A stretch of DNA of 64,000 nucleotides from assembly GCA_037965595.1 (NCBI GenBank), contig CP150183.1:558001-622000 (forward strand), in the 5' to 3' direction. The notes below the pieces were generated by a model. The model did not search any database. It was not told the DNA's origin and was given only the letters and a program-made list of their open reading frames with translations. Shown here one piece after another: positions 54,450 through 62,566 of the stretch. The first letter of the stretch is position 1. Every line of letters begins with the position of its first letter. Both the position numbers and the translations under genes were made by a program. The stretch is from Alkalihalobacillus sp. FSL W8-0930 (GTDB lineage Bacteria; Bacillota; Bacilli; Bacillales; Bacillaceae_D).

Positions 54450-55301
54450 ATGAGTAAAGCATCAAGATATCCAGATGCACCTTTAAATGAAAGTGAATTT
54501 AATCACTTAGATCAAGTGGTTGCAGATATGGCTAAAAGCCAATTAGTGGGTCGCAAATTTATTAGCTTACATGGACCGCTAGGAAGAGGCGTACAGACAA
54601 TCCATACAGATGTATATCTAGATGACCACGAAGCCATTATGGATCATCAGGGATTAAATGAAGAGATTGCTGAGTCAACAAAGCGCGTGAGCCACACAAT
54701 CCCTCTTATTTACAAAGACTTTGTCCTATATTGGAGAGACGTTGAGCAAGCAAAAACATTAAACATCCCGGTTGATTTCTCCGGTGCAGCAAACGCAGCT
54801 CGCCAGGTTGCCTATCTGGAAGACCAAATGATTTTCCATGGTTCAAAGGAATTTGATATTCCTGGGCTAATGAATGTGAAAGGTCGCTTGTCACATGTTA
54901 CCGAAAGCTGGTACGAATCTGGACATGCCTTCCAGGATATTGTTGAAGCTAGAAGTAAGCTAATGGAGCTTGGACATCATGGACCATATGCACTTGTGCT
55001 TTCACCTGAGCTATATGCGATCCTACACCGTGTTCATAAAGAAACAAACGTACTTGAAATTGAGCATGTTCGTGAAATTGCAACGGCTGGTGTATTCCAA
55101 TCCCCAGTATTAAAAGGCAAGACAGGCGTTCTTGTGAATACAGGGCAGCATAACTTTGACCTTGCTGTATCTGAGGATTTTGAAACAGCGTACCTTGGTG
55201 AAGAAGTCATGAACCATCCGTTCCGTGTTTATGAAACATTGGCTCTTCGTATTAAGAGACCATCCGCGATTTGTACGTTAGAAAGCCAAGAAAAAGAATA
55301 A
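54450..55301 (+). CDS. Encapsulin shell protein (family 1, IMEF-associated)
   Basis: A 283-residue HK97-fold protein. Family segments are GRKFISLHGPLGRGVQT, DFVLYWRDVE, FSGAANAARQVAYLEDQMIFHG, HGPYALVLSPELYAIL and the closing YETLALRIKRPSAICTLE. The length equals that of encapsulins that build large iron-storage shells with IMEF cargo. ATG 54450 has AAAGGAG about 10 bases upstream; GTG 54441 is too close. It lies 24 bases after the cargo gene. The shell self-assembles in the cytoplasm and takes in cargo through its C-terminal peptide. Confidence 0.95.
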   Translation: MSKASRYPDAPLNESEFNHLDQVVADMAKSQLVGRKFISLHGPLGRGVQTIHTDVYLDDHEAIMDHQGLNEEIAESTKRVSHTIPLIYKDFVLYWRDVEQAKTLNIPVDFSGAANAARQVAYLEDQMIFHGSKEFDIPGLMNVKGRLSHVTESWYESGHAFQDIVEARSKLMELGHHGPYALVLSPELYAILHRVHKETNVLEIEHVREIATAGVFQSPVLKGKTGVLVNTGQHNFDLAVSEDFETAYLGEEVMNHPFRVYETLALRIKRPSAICTLESQEKE

Positions 55302-55313
55302 TATACAAAAAAG

Positions 55314-55346
55314 AAAAAGCATGCGGCCTAAGCCAGCATGCTTTTT
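55314..55346. terminator. Bidirectional terminator between encapsulin and the convergent Fur-controlled gene
   Basis: 11-bp stem (55314-55324 with 55336-55346) with A- and T-runs. It overlaps the stop region of the minus-strand gene. Confidence 0.88.
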
Positions 55347-55822
55347 TGATTAATGGAAATAATGTTATGGTCCGGTTCAGCATAGATCACGAAGTCTGTG
55401 TAGCCATTCTCTTCAAGATGTTTTGCACCGATATCACAAGCAAGTCCTTCCACCTCACGTTTAAACGGAGACGTAAGACAACCTTCGTTTACCTCACACA
55501 GTCGTTCTAAGTATTGTAGTGTATCTGTTAGCAGGTATGTTTTAGCATGAGAATTTTCTAATTGGCAAATTAACTTATGCTCTAGGTTCTTCATTATGGA
55601 AATTTCATCAATGTTAACAATGAGTCGCTCACCGTCATTCGTCATGAAACCAACGGACTGATAGACACCACGTGTTTGTTCAATGCTTGTAAACACCGGG
55701 TGTTGAAATTCTTCTCCAGAACGCAATCGAATCGATTTAGCCTCAATGGCACCACCGACTTTACGTTTGTTTGTAAGTACAGTGTGGATATCCTTCAGAG
55801 CGTGAACAGTTACTTTTTTCAC
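55328..55822 (-). CDS. Unknown iron-regulated protein convergent with encapsulin
   Basis: A 164-residue soluble protein, GTG start with GGAGGAG upstream. I do not recognise a domain. It has four cysteines (about 86, 109, 115, 129), including LCEVNEGC, and no signal peptide, membrane helix or loading peptide. Its promoter is overlapped by a near-perfect Fur box, so it is expressed when iron is scarce, probably together with the encapsulin cluster. Candidate roles are iron release, Fe-S handling or regulation, all speculative. Confidence 0.8.
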   Translation of the reverse strand: MKKVTVHALKDIHTVLTNKRKVGGAIEAKSIRLRSGEEFQHPVFTSIEQTRGVYQSVGFMTNDGERLIVNIDEISIMKNLEHKLICQLENSHAKTYLLTDTLQYLERLCEVNEGCLTSPFKREVEGLACDIGAKHLEENGYTDFVIYAEPDHNIISINQKSMLA

Positions 55823-55856
55823 GAAAGCTCCTCCTTCGCCGTATCATTCTAGCGTA

Positions 55857-55886
55857 AGTATACTAGAGGATGATAATCATTGTCAA
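55857..55886 (-). promoter_or_regulatory. Sigma-A promoter with Fur box for the unknown convergent gene
   Basis: Minus strand: -35 TTGACA (55881-55886), 18-base spacer, -10 TATACT (55857-55862). Within it TGATAATCATTGTCA (55871-55885, read on the plus strand) matches the Fur core at all but one position. Confidence 0.88.
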
Positions 55887-56004
55887 TTGTATCTCGGTTT
55901 AAATTGGTAATATTCTAATAATAGTATGGCTAAGACATGAGAGGATTATACGTAATTAGAAAGAGTAACATAGGGAGAACTAAACAATAAGGTTTGTTAT
56001 AAAC

Positions 56005-56196
56005 ACGAACATAGCAACAAATCCGCTTCAGGAGAATCCCTCCCTTTCCACGGGAACGGCCTCAGCCCCTTTCGCGGAAAAGGCACCGCTACAGTGTCTT
56101 CACCGCGTTCTGTTCCGTAGGAGTGTCGGGTTCTCCTTCCGCTTGTTTTAGGAAAATATAAATGGGGAATGATTCAGCCGTCGAATCATTCCCCAT
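56005..56196 (-). repeat. Interspersed GC-rich repeat, long copy G with hairpin
   Basis: Reverse orientation. Blocks CACGAACATAGCAACAAATC, GGAACGGCCTCAGCCCC, CACCGCTACAGTGTCTTCAC, GTAGGAGTGTCGGGTTCTCC and CCGCTTGTTTT are followed by a 14-bp perfect hairpin (56162-56175 with 56183-56196). The stem core here is GGGGAATGATTC, with both arms changed together. The hairpin lies 36 bases after the rhomboid stop. Confidence 0.8.
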
Positions 56197-56231
56197 CCTT
56201 TAATTCATTTTTAGTTATGTTCCATTAAACC

Positions 56232-56984
56232 TTACTCCATAAAACGTAGAATCATTAATCCCACAACAATGACTGCGACGACAATCCAGATGATTTTCTT
56301 CTTTTGCTTTTTCTTTTTTTGATTGGCCCAGCGGTTTGGGTTAAAGCTAGGCTCCTCGCTATCATGCACGTGTCGATTGTAATGTCTCGCTTGATAAGGC
56401 TTGGCTCCAATTGTGAAAAGGGGAGCAAGAGCCATACCAGCAAGAAATCCAAATAGGTGGGCAAGGATGTTGATACCTGGGTTTACAAACGTCATAACTA
56501 ACGCAATAATGGTGATGGTTATAACAAGTTGAGAATTTGCACGGTCAATGAGGTCTTTGCGGGCCCATATCATATAAACAAGTACGCCAAACAACCCAAA
56601 GATGGCACCAGATGCCCCTAAATGAAGATACGTAATGGCGCCTAAGTAATACGTGGCGATATTCGCAAGAATTCCAGATAGTAAATAAACGGCTGTAAAC
56701 TTTACGGTTCCGAGTATCCGTTCAATGGCCGGGCCGAAGATCACAAGGGAAAATGAATTAAACACCACGTGCATTAAACCCTGATGTAAGAAGATCGGTG
56801 TAATAAGTCGCCAAAATTCTCCAAACATCACTTGAAGGTTACTTCCGATCAAAAAGTAGAATACCTGATTTCCATATGGAAAGAAGTTGACCCATAAAAA
56901 CAAAACCAAATGAATGGCAACTAAGATCGTGACAACAGGATAATTTTTTCTAAATGAATAAAAGCTTTCGTTGCGTATGAACAT
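56232..56984 (-). CDS. ydcA: Rhomboid-family intramembrane serine protease
   Basis: A 250-residue, six-helix rhomboid. The catalytic Ser lies in GASGAIFGLFGVLVY, the His in AHLFGFLAGM, and the HQGLMHVVFNSFSL segment on the early loop/helix 2 is typical. The C-terminus is basic and ends in a short seventh hydrophobic segment (IIWIVVAVIVVGLMIL), which is uncommon. It is divergent from acpS with a 54-base gap, as in B. subtilis ydcA-acpS. Confidence 0.9.
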   Translation of the reverse strand: MFIRNESFYSFRKNYPVVTILVAIHLVLFLWVNFFPYGNQVFYFLIGSNLQVMFGEFWRLITPIFLHQGLMHVVFNSFSLVIFGPAIERILGTVKFTAVYLLSGILANIATYYLGAITYLHLGASGAIFGLFGVLVYMIWARKDLIDRANSQLVITITIIALVMTFVNPGINILAHLFGFLAGMALAPLFTIGAKPYQARHYNRHVHDSEEPSFNPNRWANQKKKKQKKKIIWIVVAVIVVGLMILRFME

Positions 56985-57038
56985 CGGTGCCCTCCTTTTA
57001 AAATGAATAAATGATCAATAGAATTGAGGTTTTTTAAC

Positions 57039-57389
57039 ATGATTCACGGAATAGGTGTTGATATTATTGAGCTTTCGCGGATTGAACGGGCGATGAAACG
57101 AAATGCCCGATTTGTCGAGCGTATCTTAACAACACAGGAACGAGCTGCACTTCAAACCATGTCTGATTCAAGAAAAATAGAATATGTAGCAGGACGGTTT
57201 GCTGCAAAAGAGGCTTTTGTAAAAGCTTCTGGCATAAAAGAGGTATCATGGATGGATGTTGAAATCTTAAATGCTTCCACTGGTAAGCCGACGATGACCG
57301 GGCCCATTCATGAAATCATTCACTTATCCATTTCACATAGTCAAGCATATGCGGTTGCACAGGTAATTATAGAAGCGAAATCTTTCTGA
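57039..57389 (+). CDS. acpS: Holo-[acyl-carrier-protein] synthase
   Basis: A 116-residue enzyme that transfers 4'-phosphopantetheine from CoA to acyl carrier protein. Motifs IHGIGVDIIEL (Mg2+ Asp) and FAAKEAFVKA are the family signatures. I start at 57039 with GAGG upstream. The neighbours (rhomboid, ydcC, alr) match B. subtilis. Confidence 0.95.
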   Translation: MIHGIGVDIIELSRIERAMKRNARFVERILTTQERAALQTMSDSRKIEYVAGRFAAKEAFVKASGIKEVSWMDVEILNASTGKPTMTGPIHEIIHLSISHSQAYAVAQVIIEAKSF

Positions 57390-57411
57390 ATCAAGCTTTA
57401 GGACTCGTCTG

Positions 57412-57440
57412 CATATTCACTTAGGTTGTCTCATATAGTT
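57412..57440 (+). promoter_or_regulatory. Candidate sigma-E (sporulation) promoter before ydcC
   Basis: GCATATT (57412-57418), a 14-base spacer and CATATAGT (57433-57440) resemble the sigma-E -35 and -10 (GNATA... and CATACANT). The downstream gene belongs to a sporulation family. Confidence 0.45.
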
Positions 57441-57518
57441 GTAGTGCGAAGGGAAATAGCTCGTCAATTAGACGGTCGTTTCTCTAATTAGCGGCAAAAT
57501 GAGATGGAGGGGTGAAGG

Positions 57519-58532
57519 ATGAAACGAGTTAGCTGGTTCTTCCTGGTGAGCGTGTTAATGATGATCGTGCTTGCTGGTTGTGGTGAGAAAACACAAGAGG
57601 ACGTCTTAGAGGATTTGGGAACAACACTTGAGGAGTTAACAGGGTATAAAGCAAAGGCGACAATGCAGCTTGAGACGGGCAATGAACCTCAAACCTATGA
57701 TGTAGAGGTCTGGTATCAGAAGGAAGGGTTCTACAGAGTGATGCTCAACAACAAGGACAAGGATCAAAGTCAAATTATCCTGCGTAATGATGATGGGGTC
57801 TTTGTATTAACACCTGCATTAAATAAAAGCTTCCGTTTCCAAAGTGATTGGCCAAAAACAACAAGCCAAAGTTATTTATATGAGTCTTTAGTGGCTGATA
57901 TCTTAACAGATCAAGAGCGCGTCTTCTCTCAAGATGAGGATCATTACACATTTGAAACAGCAACCAATTATCAAAACAAGAATTTAAACAAGCAACAAAT
58001 TCAATTAAACAAAAAAGATCTAAGCCCAGTAAAAGTAGAGATTCTAGATAACGAGCAATCTCCACTAGTCACACTTGATTTTACAGAGTTTGATAAAAAC
58101 GCGACGTTTAATGATGATGATTTTGAAATGGAACGGAACATGACGGGTGCACAATTGTCTGAGCCGACACTCGCTAGCGGTCAAGAAGATGAGATGGAGA
58201 TTTTGTACCCAATGTACGTGCCTGATGGAACAAGTGCTTCTGCTTCAATAGAAGTAGAAACTGAAGATGGAACTAGTTATGTTCAGGAATACACTGGAGA
58301 CAAATCGTTTACATTGATTCAGTCCCAAGCAGATGCCGTCCCAGCTTCTACCACATTTACAAACATGGCTGAAGGACAGCCGGTTGACCTAGGATTTACG
58401 ATTGGTGTACAAACAGGAGATGCATTAATCTGGTCTCATGGTGGGTCTGAGTTCTATCTTGCTTCCTCTGATCTCGGGGCAGAAGAAATGGCAAGTGTTG
58501 CCCGCTCAGTTTACGGAACAACTGAAAAATAA
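57519..58532 (+). CDS. ydcC: Lipoprotein YdcC, LolA-like (sporulation protein)
   Basis: A 337-residue lipoprotein with lipobox LAGC (Cys about 21). The fold is LolA/LppX-like (GYKAKATMQLETGNEPQTYDVEVW, WYQKEGFYRVML, LTPALNKSFRFQSDWP). The DUF4367-like C-terminal part is VQEYTGDKSFTLIQ. Gene order acpS-ydcC-alr and the candidate sigma-E promoter support the B. subtilis identity. It is probably placed at the mother-cell or outer forespore membrane; the function is unknown. Confidence 0.88.
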   Translation: MKRVSWFFLVSVLMMIVLAGCGEKTQEDVLEDLGTTLEELTGYKAKATMQLETGNEPQTYDVEVWYQKEGFYRVMLNNKDKDQSQIILRNDDGVFVLTPALNKSFRFQSDWPKTTSQSYLYESLVADILTDQERVFSQDEDHYTFETATNYQNKNLNKQQIQLNKKDLSPVKVEILDNEQSPLVTLDFTEFDKNATFNDDDFEMERNMTGAQLSEPTLASGQEDEMEILYPMYVPDGTSASASIEVETEDGTSYVQEYTGDKSFTLIQSQADAVPASTTFTNMAEGQPVDLGFTIGVQTGDALIWSHGGSEFYLASSDLGAEEMASVARSVYGTTEK

Positions 58533-58554
58533 ATCATTGAATCAAGCAAGTGAT

Positions 58555-58592
58555 GACGTATATTCCAACCTATTGGAATGTGCGTCTTTTTT
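58555..58592 (+). terminator. Terminator of ydcC
   Basis: Interrupted hairpin (GACG/CGTC and ATTCCAA/TTGGAAT arms, 58555-58586) followed by T6. Confidence 0.85.
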
Positions 58593-58658
58593 GTTTAGGT
58601 TAGTCCAACTGGACTTTCGGGTATGAATGGTTATTATTTATTTCAGAGGGATGACAAG

Positions 58659-59495
58659 ATGAGAACAGTCAATGAAGAATTGATTAGAGGGTGGATGCCA
58701 AGTCGAGAGGGTGACCAGGATACAACAAATAGAGATTATGGTCAGGTTTTATTAATTGGCGGGAGTGCAGGGATGGGCGGCTCAATCATTATGTCGGCAG
58801 AAGCCGCGGTTCAATCAGGTGCAGGCTTAACGACTGTTGCAACAGATGTCGAGCATCATGTGGCTCTTCATACGAGAGTGCCTGAAGCGATGGCTTTACC
58901 TCTACATGACTTAACGGGTATAAGTGAGCAAGTGAAGAAGAGTACGGTGATTGCAATAGGGCCTGGACTAGGGTTACACGAACGCGCGGTGAACGTGTTT
59001 CGACTTGTTCTAGCGAGCATAAGAGAAGATCAACTCCTTATCCTTGATGCGGACGCATTAACCTTACTTGCTCGTGAAAAAAGCAAGCTGCGTACTCCAA
59101 AGGTGATCCTAACCCCTCATGCTGGTGAATGGCAGAGAATAACAGACTTAGAGCCAGAAAAACAAACCGACGAACGGAATCAGGAGTGGGCTGAACAGCT
59201 TCACGCAACGGTTGTCCTAAAAGGAGACCGAACTCGCATCTATACAGAACAAGAATTCTTTTTAAATATTCAAGGATCATCAGCCATGGCTACTGGAGGG
59301 ATGGGTGACTGCCTAACAGGGATCATTGCCGGGCTATGTGCGCAATCGCGTGACAAGGTAGAAGGTCTAGTCTCAGCTGTTTACATCCATTCGCTCATAG
59401 GCAGAGATCTAGGGGAACATCAGCATGTAGTCCGCCCTGTACAGATCGCGGAGCTGCTGCCAACTTATATAAAAAGGATATCGAGTCAATCATAA
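58659..59495 (+). CDS. nnrD: ADP-dependent NAD(P)H-hydrate dehydratase
   Basis: A 278-residue YjeF_C/ribokinase-like enzyme that repairs hydrated NAD(P)H. Visible motifs are GGSAGMGGSIIMSAEAAVQSGAG, read from residue 35 in two pieces, PGLG, DADAL, LTPHAGEW and the anion hole/base GGMGDCLTGI (Asp base). The epimerase (YjeF_N) domain is absent. ATG 58659 follows GAGGG; the longer frame start has no site. It probably forms a unit with alr, 74 bases downstream. Confidence 0.93.
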   Translation: MRTVNEELIRGWMPSREGDQDTTNRDYGQVLLIGGSAGMGGSIIMSAEAAVQSGAGLTTVATDVEHHVALHTRVPEAMALPLHDLTGISEQVKKSTVIAIGPGLGLHERAVNVFRLVLASIREDQLLILDADALTLLAREKSKLRTPKVILTPHAGEWQRITDLEPEKQTDERNQEWAEQLHATVVLKGDRTRIYTEQEFFLNIQGSSAMATGGMGDCLTGIIAGLCAQSRDKVEGLVSAVYIHSLIGRDLGEHQHVVRPVQIAELLPTYIKRISSQS

Positions 59496-59569
59496 ATTGA
59501 CAGGTTACAATCGAGCCATTCATAATCAGATTATCCAAAATGATGAATGATAAATGGAGAGTGACCGAG

Positions 59570-60748
59570 ATGCAAGCTGAACAAATGGATTCCTATTATC
59601 GTGATACATGGGTGGAAGTTAATCTTTCCGCTATTGAACAAAATGTGCGCTCCCTGGCGCATGTTTATCAAAATCAACAGACAACCATTATGGCAGTGGT
59701 AAAAGCAGATGGCTATGGTCACGGCGCAGTGCCTGTGGCAAAAGCAGCGATCGCTAGCGGCGCAACCTATTTAGGTGTAGCCATATTAGATGAGGCCCTT
59801 GAATTGCGCGAGGCTGGAATAACAGAACCAATTCTTGTACTTGGACGCGTCAGGCCAACCGATGCGGCTGTGGCTGCGAAGCATCATATAGCTGTGACGG
59901 TGTTTGCAAAAGAATGGCTTGTTAGTGCAAAGGATCTTTTGGACCCATCAAATCCTTTAACCATTCACGTGAAGTGTGATACCGGAATGGGGCGTTTGGG
60001 AATAACAGACTCATTAGAAGTAAAAGAAATGGCGCTGATCATTCGCGAGTCAAATACGTTTCATCTGGAAGGAATGTTCACTCATTTTGCAACAGCAGAT
60101 GAGCTGGATACCACCTATTATCAGGAGCAATTTCAACAGTTTCAGCAATATATCCAACAGGTAGAGGAAGAGAATCTGTCTATTCCGTTGATACATTGTG
60201 CTAATAGTGCAGCAGCGTTGCGTTTTCCGGGGCGTGCCTTTAATATGGTGCGATTTGGGATCTCTATGTATGGCTTAAGTCCATCCCCTGAGATTCAGGA
60301 TCAGCTCCCGTTTCCACTAGAGCCGGCATTCGAGCTCAAAACAAGGCTTGCTCAAGTAAAGAAGCTAGTGGGAGGAAAGGCCATAAGCTACGGCGCCACA
60401 TATGTAACTGAAACGGATGAATGGATCGGAACCCTGCCTATTGGCTATGCCGATGGATGGATCAGAGCCCATTCAACGAACGGAGGGACCGTTTTAGTGG
60501 ATGGTGAAGAGCTGCCTTTTGTTGGAAGGATTTGCATGGACCAATGTATGATCCGGTTAAATTCAATAAAAGAAGAAGGTACGATTGTCACATTAATTGG
60601 ACAGGACCATGGCAAGGAAATTTCAATGGACACAGTCGCACGAAGGCTTGATACCATTAATTATGAAATCCCTTGTATCATTAGTAAACGAGTGCCAAGA
60701 CACTACTTTAAAGATGGGAAGTTAGTCTCTGTTAAGAACCAAATTTAA
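59570..60748 (+). CDS. alr: Alanine racemase
   Basis: A 392-residue fold-III PLP enzyme interconverting L- and D-alanine for peptidoglycan. The PLP lysine lies in AVVKADGYGHGA and the catalytic tyrosine in ISYGATY. DRICMDQ-like segment is FVGRICMDQCMI. ATG 59570 has GGAGAG upstream; ATGs at 59540/59543 lack a site. Position before ndoAI-ndoA is as in B. subtilis. Confidence 0.96.
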   Translation: MQAEQMDSYYRDTWVEVNLSAIEQNVRSLAHVYQNQQTTIMAVVKADGYGHGAVPVAKAAIASGATYLGVAILDEALELREAGITEPILVLGRVRPTDAAVAAKHHIAVTVFAKEWLVSAKDLLDPSNPLTIHVKCDTGMGRLGITDSLEVKEMALIIRESNTFHLEGMFTHFATADELDTTYYQEQFQQFQQYIQQVEEENLSIPLIHCANSAAALRFPGRAFNMVRFGISMYGLSPSPEIQDQLPFPLEPAFELKTRLAQVKKLVGGKAISYGATYVTETDEWIGTLPIGYADGWIRAHSTNGGTVLVDGEELPFVGRICMDQCMIRLNSIKEEGTIVTLIGQDHGKEISMDTVARRLDTINYEIPCIISKRVPRHYFKDGKLVSVKNQI

Positions 60749-60951
60749 AGAAAATGTATAGCCAAAACTCGGTAGGGAATGATTTCTAACAAGAATATCT
60801 TAAAAACCTTCCCAAAAACCTCTTTGCAATCCATACACTCCAATGCTATGATAAATCTTGAGTAGAAAAGGTAAAAGCAGTAAGCTTGTTACCGTCGAAC
60901 GGCAGAGTGATTTTTGTACAAGGCGTTTTATGGTGGAGGTTGATACGTTTT

Positions 60952-61230
60952 ATGAAGGATCAACAATTTAAGGATATTACCGTTACGTTACCCCAACAAT
61001 TGTTAAACGAGGTGGATGCATTGTTAGAACAGGAAAACCTTAACAGAAGTGAATTTATCTCTAGAGCAACCAAAACGTATATTATGGAAAAACAACAATC
61101 CCAAATTCGCGAATCGATGCAGCAAGGTTACATGGAGATGGCAAAAATTAATCTGACAATTGCATCAGAGGCTTTTCTTGCGGAGGAGGAAGCGGATCTA
61201 ACCCTTGTTCGTTTAGTAAGTGGGGTGTAG
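60952..61230 (+). CDS. ndoAI: Antitoxin EndoAI (MazE-like, CopG/RHH)
   Basis: A 92-residue antitoxin with an N-terminal ribbon-helix-helix (KDITVTLPQQLLNEVDALLEQ in two pieces, NRSEFISRATKTYI) and a C-terminal toxin-binding tail (YMEMAKINLTIASEA, LVRLVSGV) nearly the same as in B. subtilis. GGAGG lies 12 bases before ATG 60952, somewhat long. It is followed 3 bases later by its toxin gene. Confidence 0.93.
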   Translation: MKDQQFKDITVTLPQQLLNEVDALLEQENLNRSEFISRATKTYIMEKQQSQIRESMQQGYMEMAKINLTIASEAFLAEEEADLTLVRLVSGV

Positions 61231-61233
61231 CAT

Positions 61234-61584
61234 TTGATTGTGAAAAGAGGAGACGTATATTTTGCGGACCTCTCACCGGTGGTAGGTTCCGAACAGGGCG
61301 GTGTCAGGCCTGTTTTAATCATTCAAAATGATATTGGAAACCGTTTCAGTCCTACTGTAATTGTTGCGGCAATTACAGCGCAAATTCAAAAAGCTAAATT
61401 ACCGACTCACGTTGAAATTAATGCGAAAAGGTATGGATTTGACCGTGATTCGGTTATTTTATTAGAACAATTACGTACAATAGATAAACAACGTTTAACA
61501 GATAAGATTACGCATCTTGATGAAAACATGATGAATTCAGTCAATGAGGCATTATTTATAAGTTTAGGTTTAGTTGATTTTTGA
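61234..61584 (+). CDS. ndoA: Endoribonuclease toxin EndoA (MazF)
   Basis: A 116-residue MazF/PemK ribonuclease. [21 protein letters not shown] holds the substrate-loop residues, and Arg in [12 protein letters not shown] and Thr in IVAAITAQ are the catalytic pair. The start is TTG, as for the B. subtilis gene type. B. subtilis EndoA cuts mRNA at UACAU. It is neutralised by the antitoxin gene immediately upstream. Confidence 0.96.
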   Translation: MIVKRGDVYFADLSPVVGSEQGGVRPVLIIQNDIGNRFSPTVIVAAITAQIQKAKLPTHVEINAKRYGFDRDSVILLEQLRTIDKQRLTDKITHLDENMMNSVNEALFISLGLVDF

Positions 61585-61596
61585 TCTGACCATTTT

Positions 61597-61628
61597 AAAT
61601 CCCCCTTTTAAGATAGTGGGGATTTTTT
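61597..61628 (+). terminator. Terminator between ndoA and rsbR
   Basis: 8-bp stem (61597-61604 with 61618-61625) followed by Ts. It sets the toxin-antitoxin pair apart from the rsb operon. Confidence 0.8.
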
Positions 61629-61729
61629 ATTGTTTAGAGCAAATTGATAGAATTTAGGGTAGTTTCTCTTTGCAACAAATGCAAACTCATGGAATAATGA
61701 GGATAGAGACTATATTTGGAGGATATTCT

Positions 61730-62548
61730 ATGCAATCGACCGCACTTTCCTATTTACACAAGCATCAAGAGCGAATTATCAACCAATGGGATCAGCAGTT
61801 ATCAGCTTTACGCAGTGAGGGAGAAATCAAAGCTTCACTTGAAAAAGCTGTAGAACACACAAATCAAGAATATATGACCTTAATTCTTCAAACAGCTAGG
61901 CTGAATGAAGAGGACTCTTTAGAAGGGTTAAGGCAATTCACCGAGCAGTATATTCAATCGGGACGGTCACTGACTTACTTTACAAAAGCACTTCAGGGCC
62001 TTAGAAAAGCGTTTCACCAACAGCTTAAAGATGTTCCACCAGATGAGGCGGATGTCTTAGATATTTATAGTGAACTGAACGAATGGATCGACAACATGAA
62101 TAATTTTCTTGTATCTAAGTACATTGAATCGTGGGAAGATACATTAGAAATGCAGAAGCTATCATTACTAGAATTATCGGCACCTCTTATTCCTGTATTT
62201 GAAGGAATAACGGTTATGCCTCTAATCGGCAGTATTGATACGACTCGAGCGAAGTTAATCATGGAAAACTTATTAAATGGAGTCATTAAAAATCGTTCAA
62301 AGGTTGTTTTAATTGATATTACAGGGGTGCCTATTGTAGATACGATGGTGGCTCACCATATTATTGAAGCCTCTGAAGCGGTAAGACTTGTTGGAGCAAC
62401 GTCGATTCTTGTGGGTATTCGCCCTGAGATCGCACAAACCATTGTTAATCTAGGCATTGACCTAACGAAATTCCCAACAAAGAGTACGCTACAAAAGGGA
62501 ATGCAAAAAGCGCTTGAAATGTGTAATCAAAATAAGATTGAGTTGTAA
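61730..62548 (+). CDS. rsbR: Stressosome scaffold/sensor RsbR (RsbRA type)
   Basis: A 272-residue protein with an N-terminal non-haem globin-like domain (1-140), the linker LELSAPLIPVFEGITVMPLIG and a STAS domain. Thr171 (SIDTTRA) and Thr205 (VVDTMVA) fall exactly at the RsbT-phosphorylated positions of B. subtilis RsbRA. ATG 61730 follows TTGGAGG. With RsbS it forms the stressosome that holds RsbT until stress. Confidence 0.96.
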   Translation: MQSTALSYLHKHQERIINQWDQQLSALRSEGEIKASLEKAVEHTNQEYMTLILQTARLNEEDSLEGLRQFTEQYIQSGRSLTYFTKALQGLRKAFHQQLKDVPPDEADVLDIYSELNEWIDNMNNFLVSKYIESWEDTLEMQKLSLLELSAPLIPVFEGITVMPLIGSIDTTRAKLIMENLLNGVIKNRSKVVLIDITGVPIVDTMVAHHIIEASEAVRLVGATSILVGIRPEIAQTIVNLGIDLTKFPTKSTLQKGMQKALEMCNQNKIEL

Positions 62549-62566
62549 GCTGGAGGTATAGGGGTT

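Larger units (their letters stand above)
55823..56231. other. 409-base gap with Fur promoter and repeat copy G
   Basis: Contains the promoter of the unknown Fur-controlled gene, then a long copy of the interspersed repeat and a hairpin that serves as terminator of the rhomboid gene. No gene seen. Confidence 0.7.

Noticed and set aside
60952-61584. A novel toxin-antitoxin system or mobile defence island
   Set aside because: This is the ordinary chromosomal ndoAI-ndoA pair in its conserved place between alr and rsbR.
61632-61662. Sigma-B promoter before rsbR (GTTTAG ... GGGTAG)
   Set aside because: Spacing is 19 bases, too long for sigma-B (12-15).
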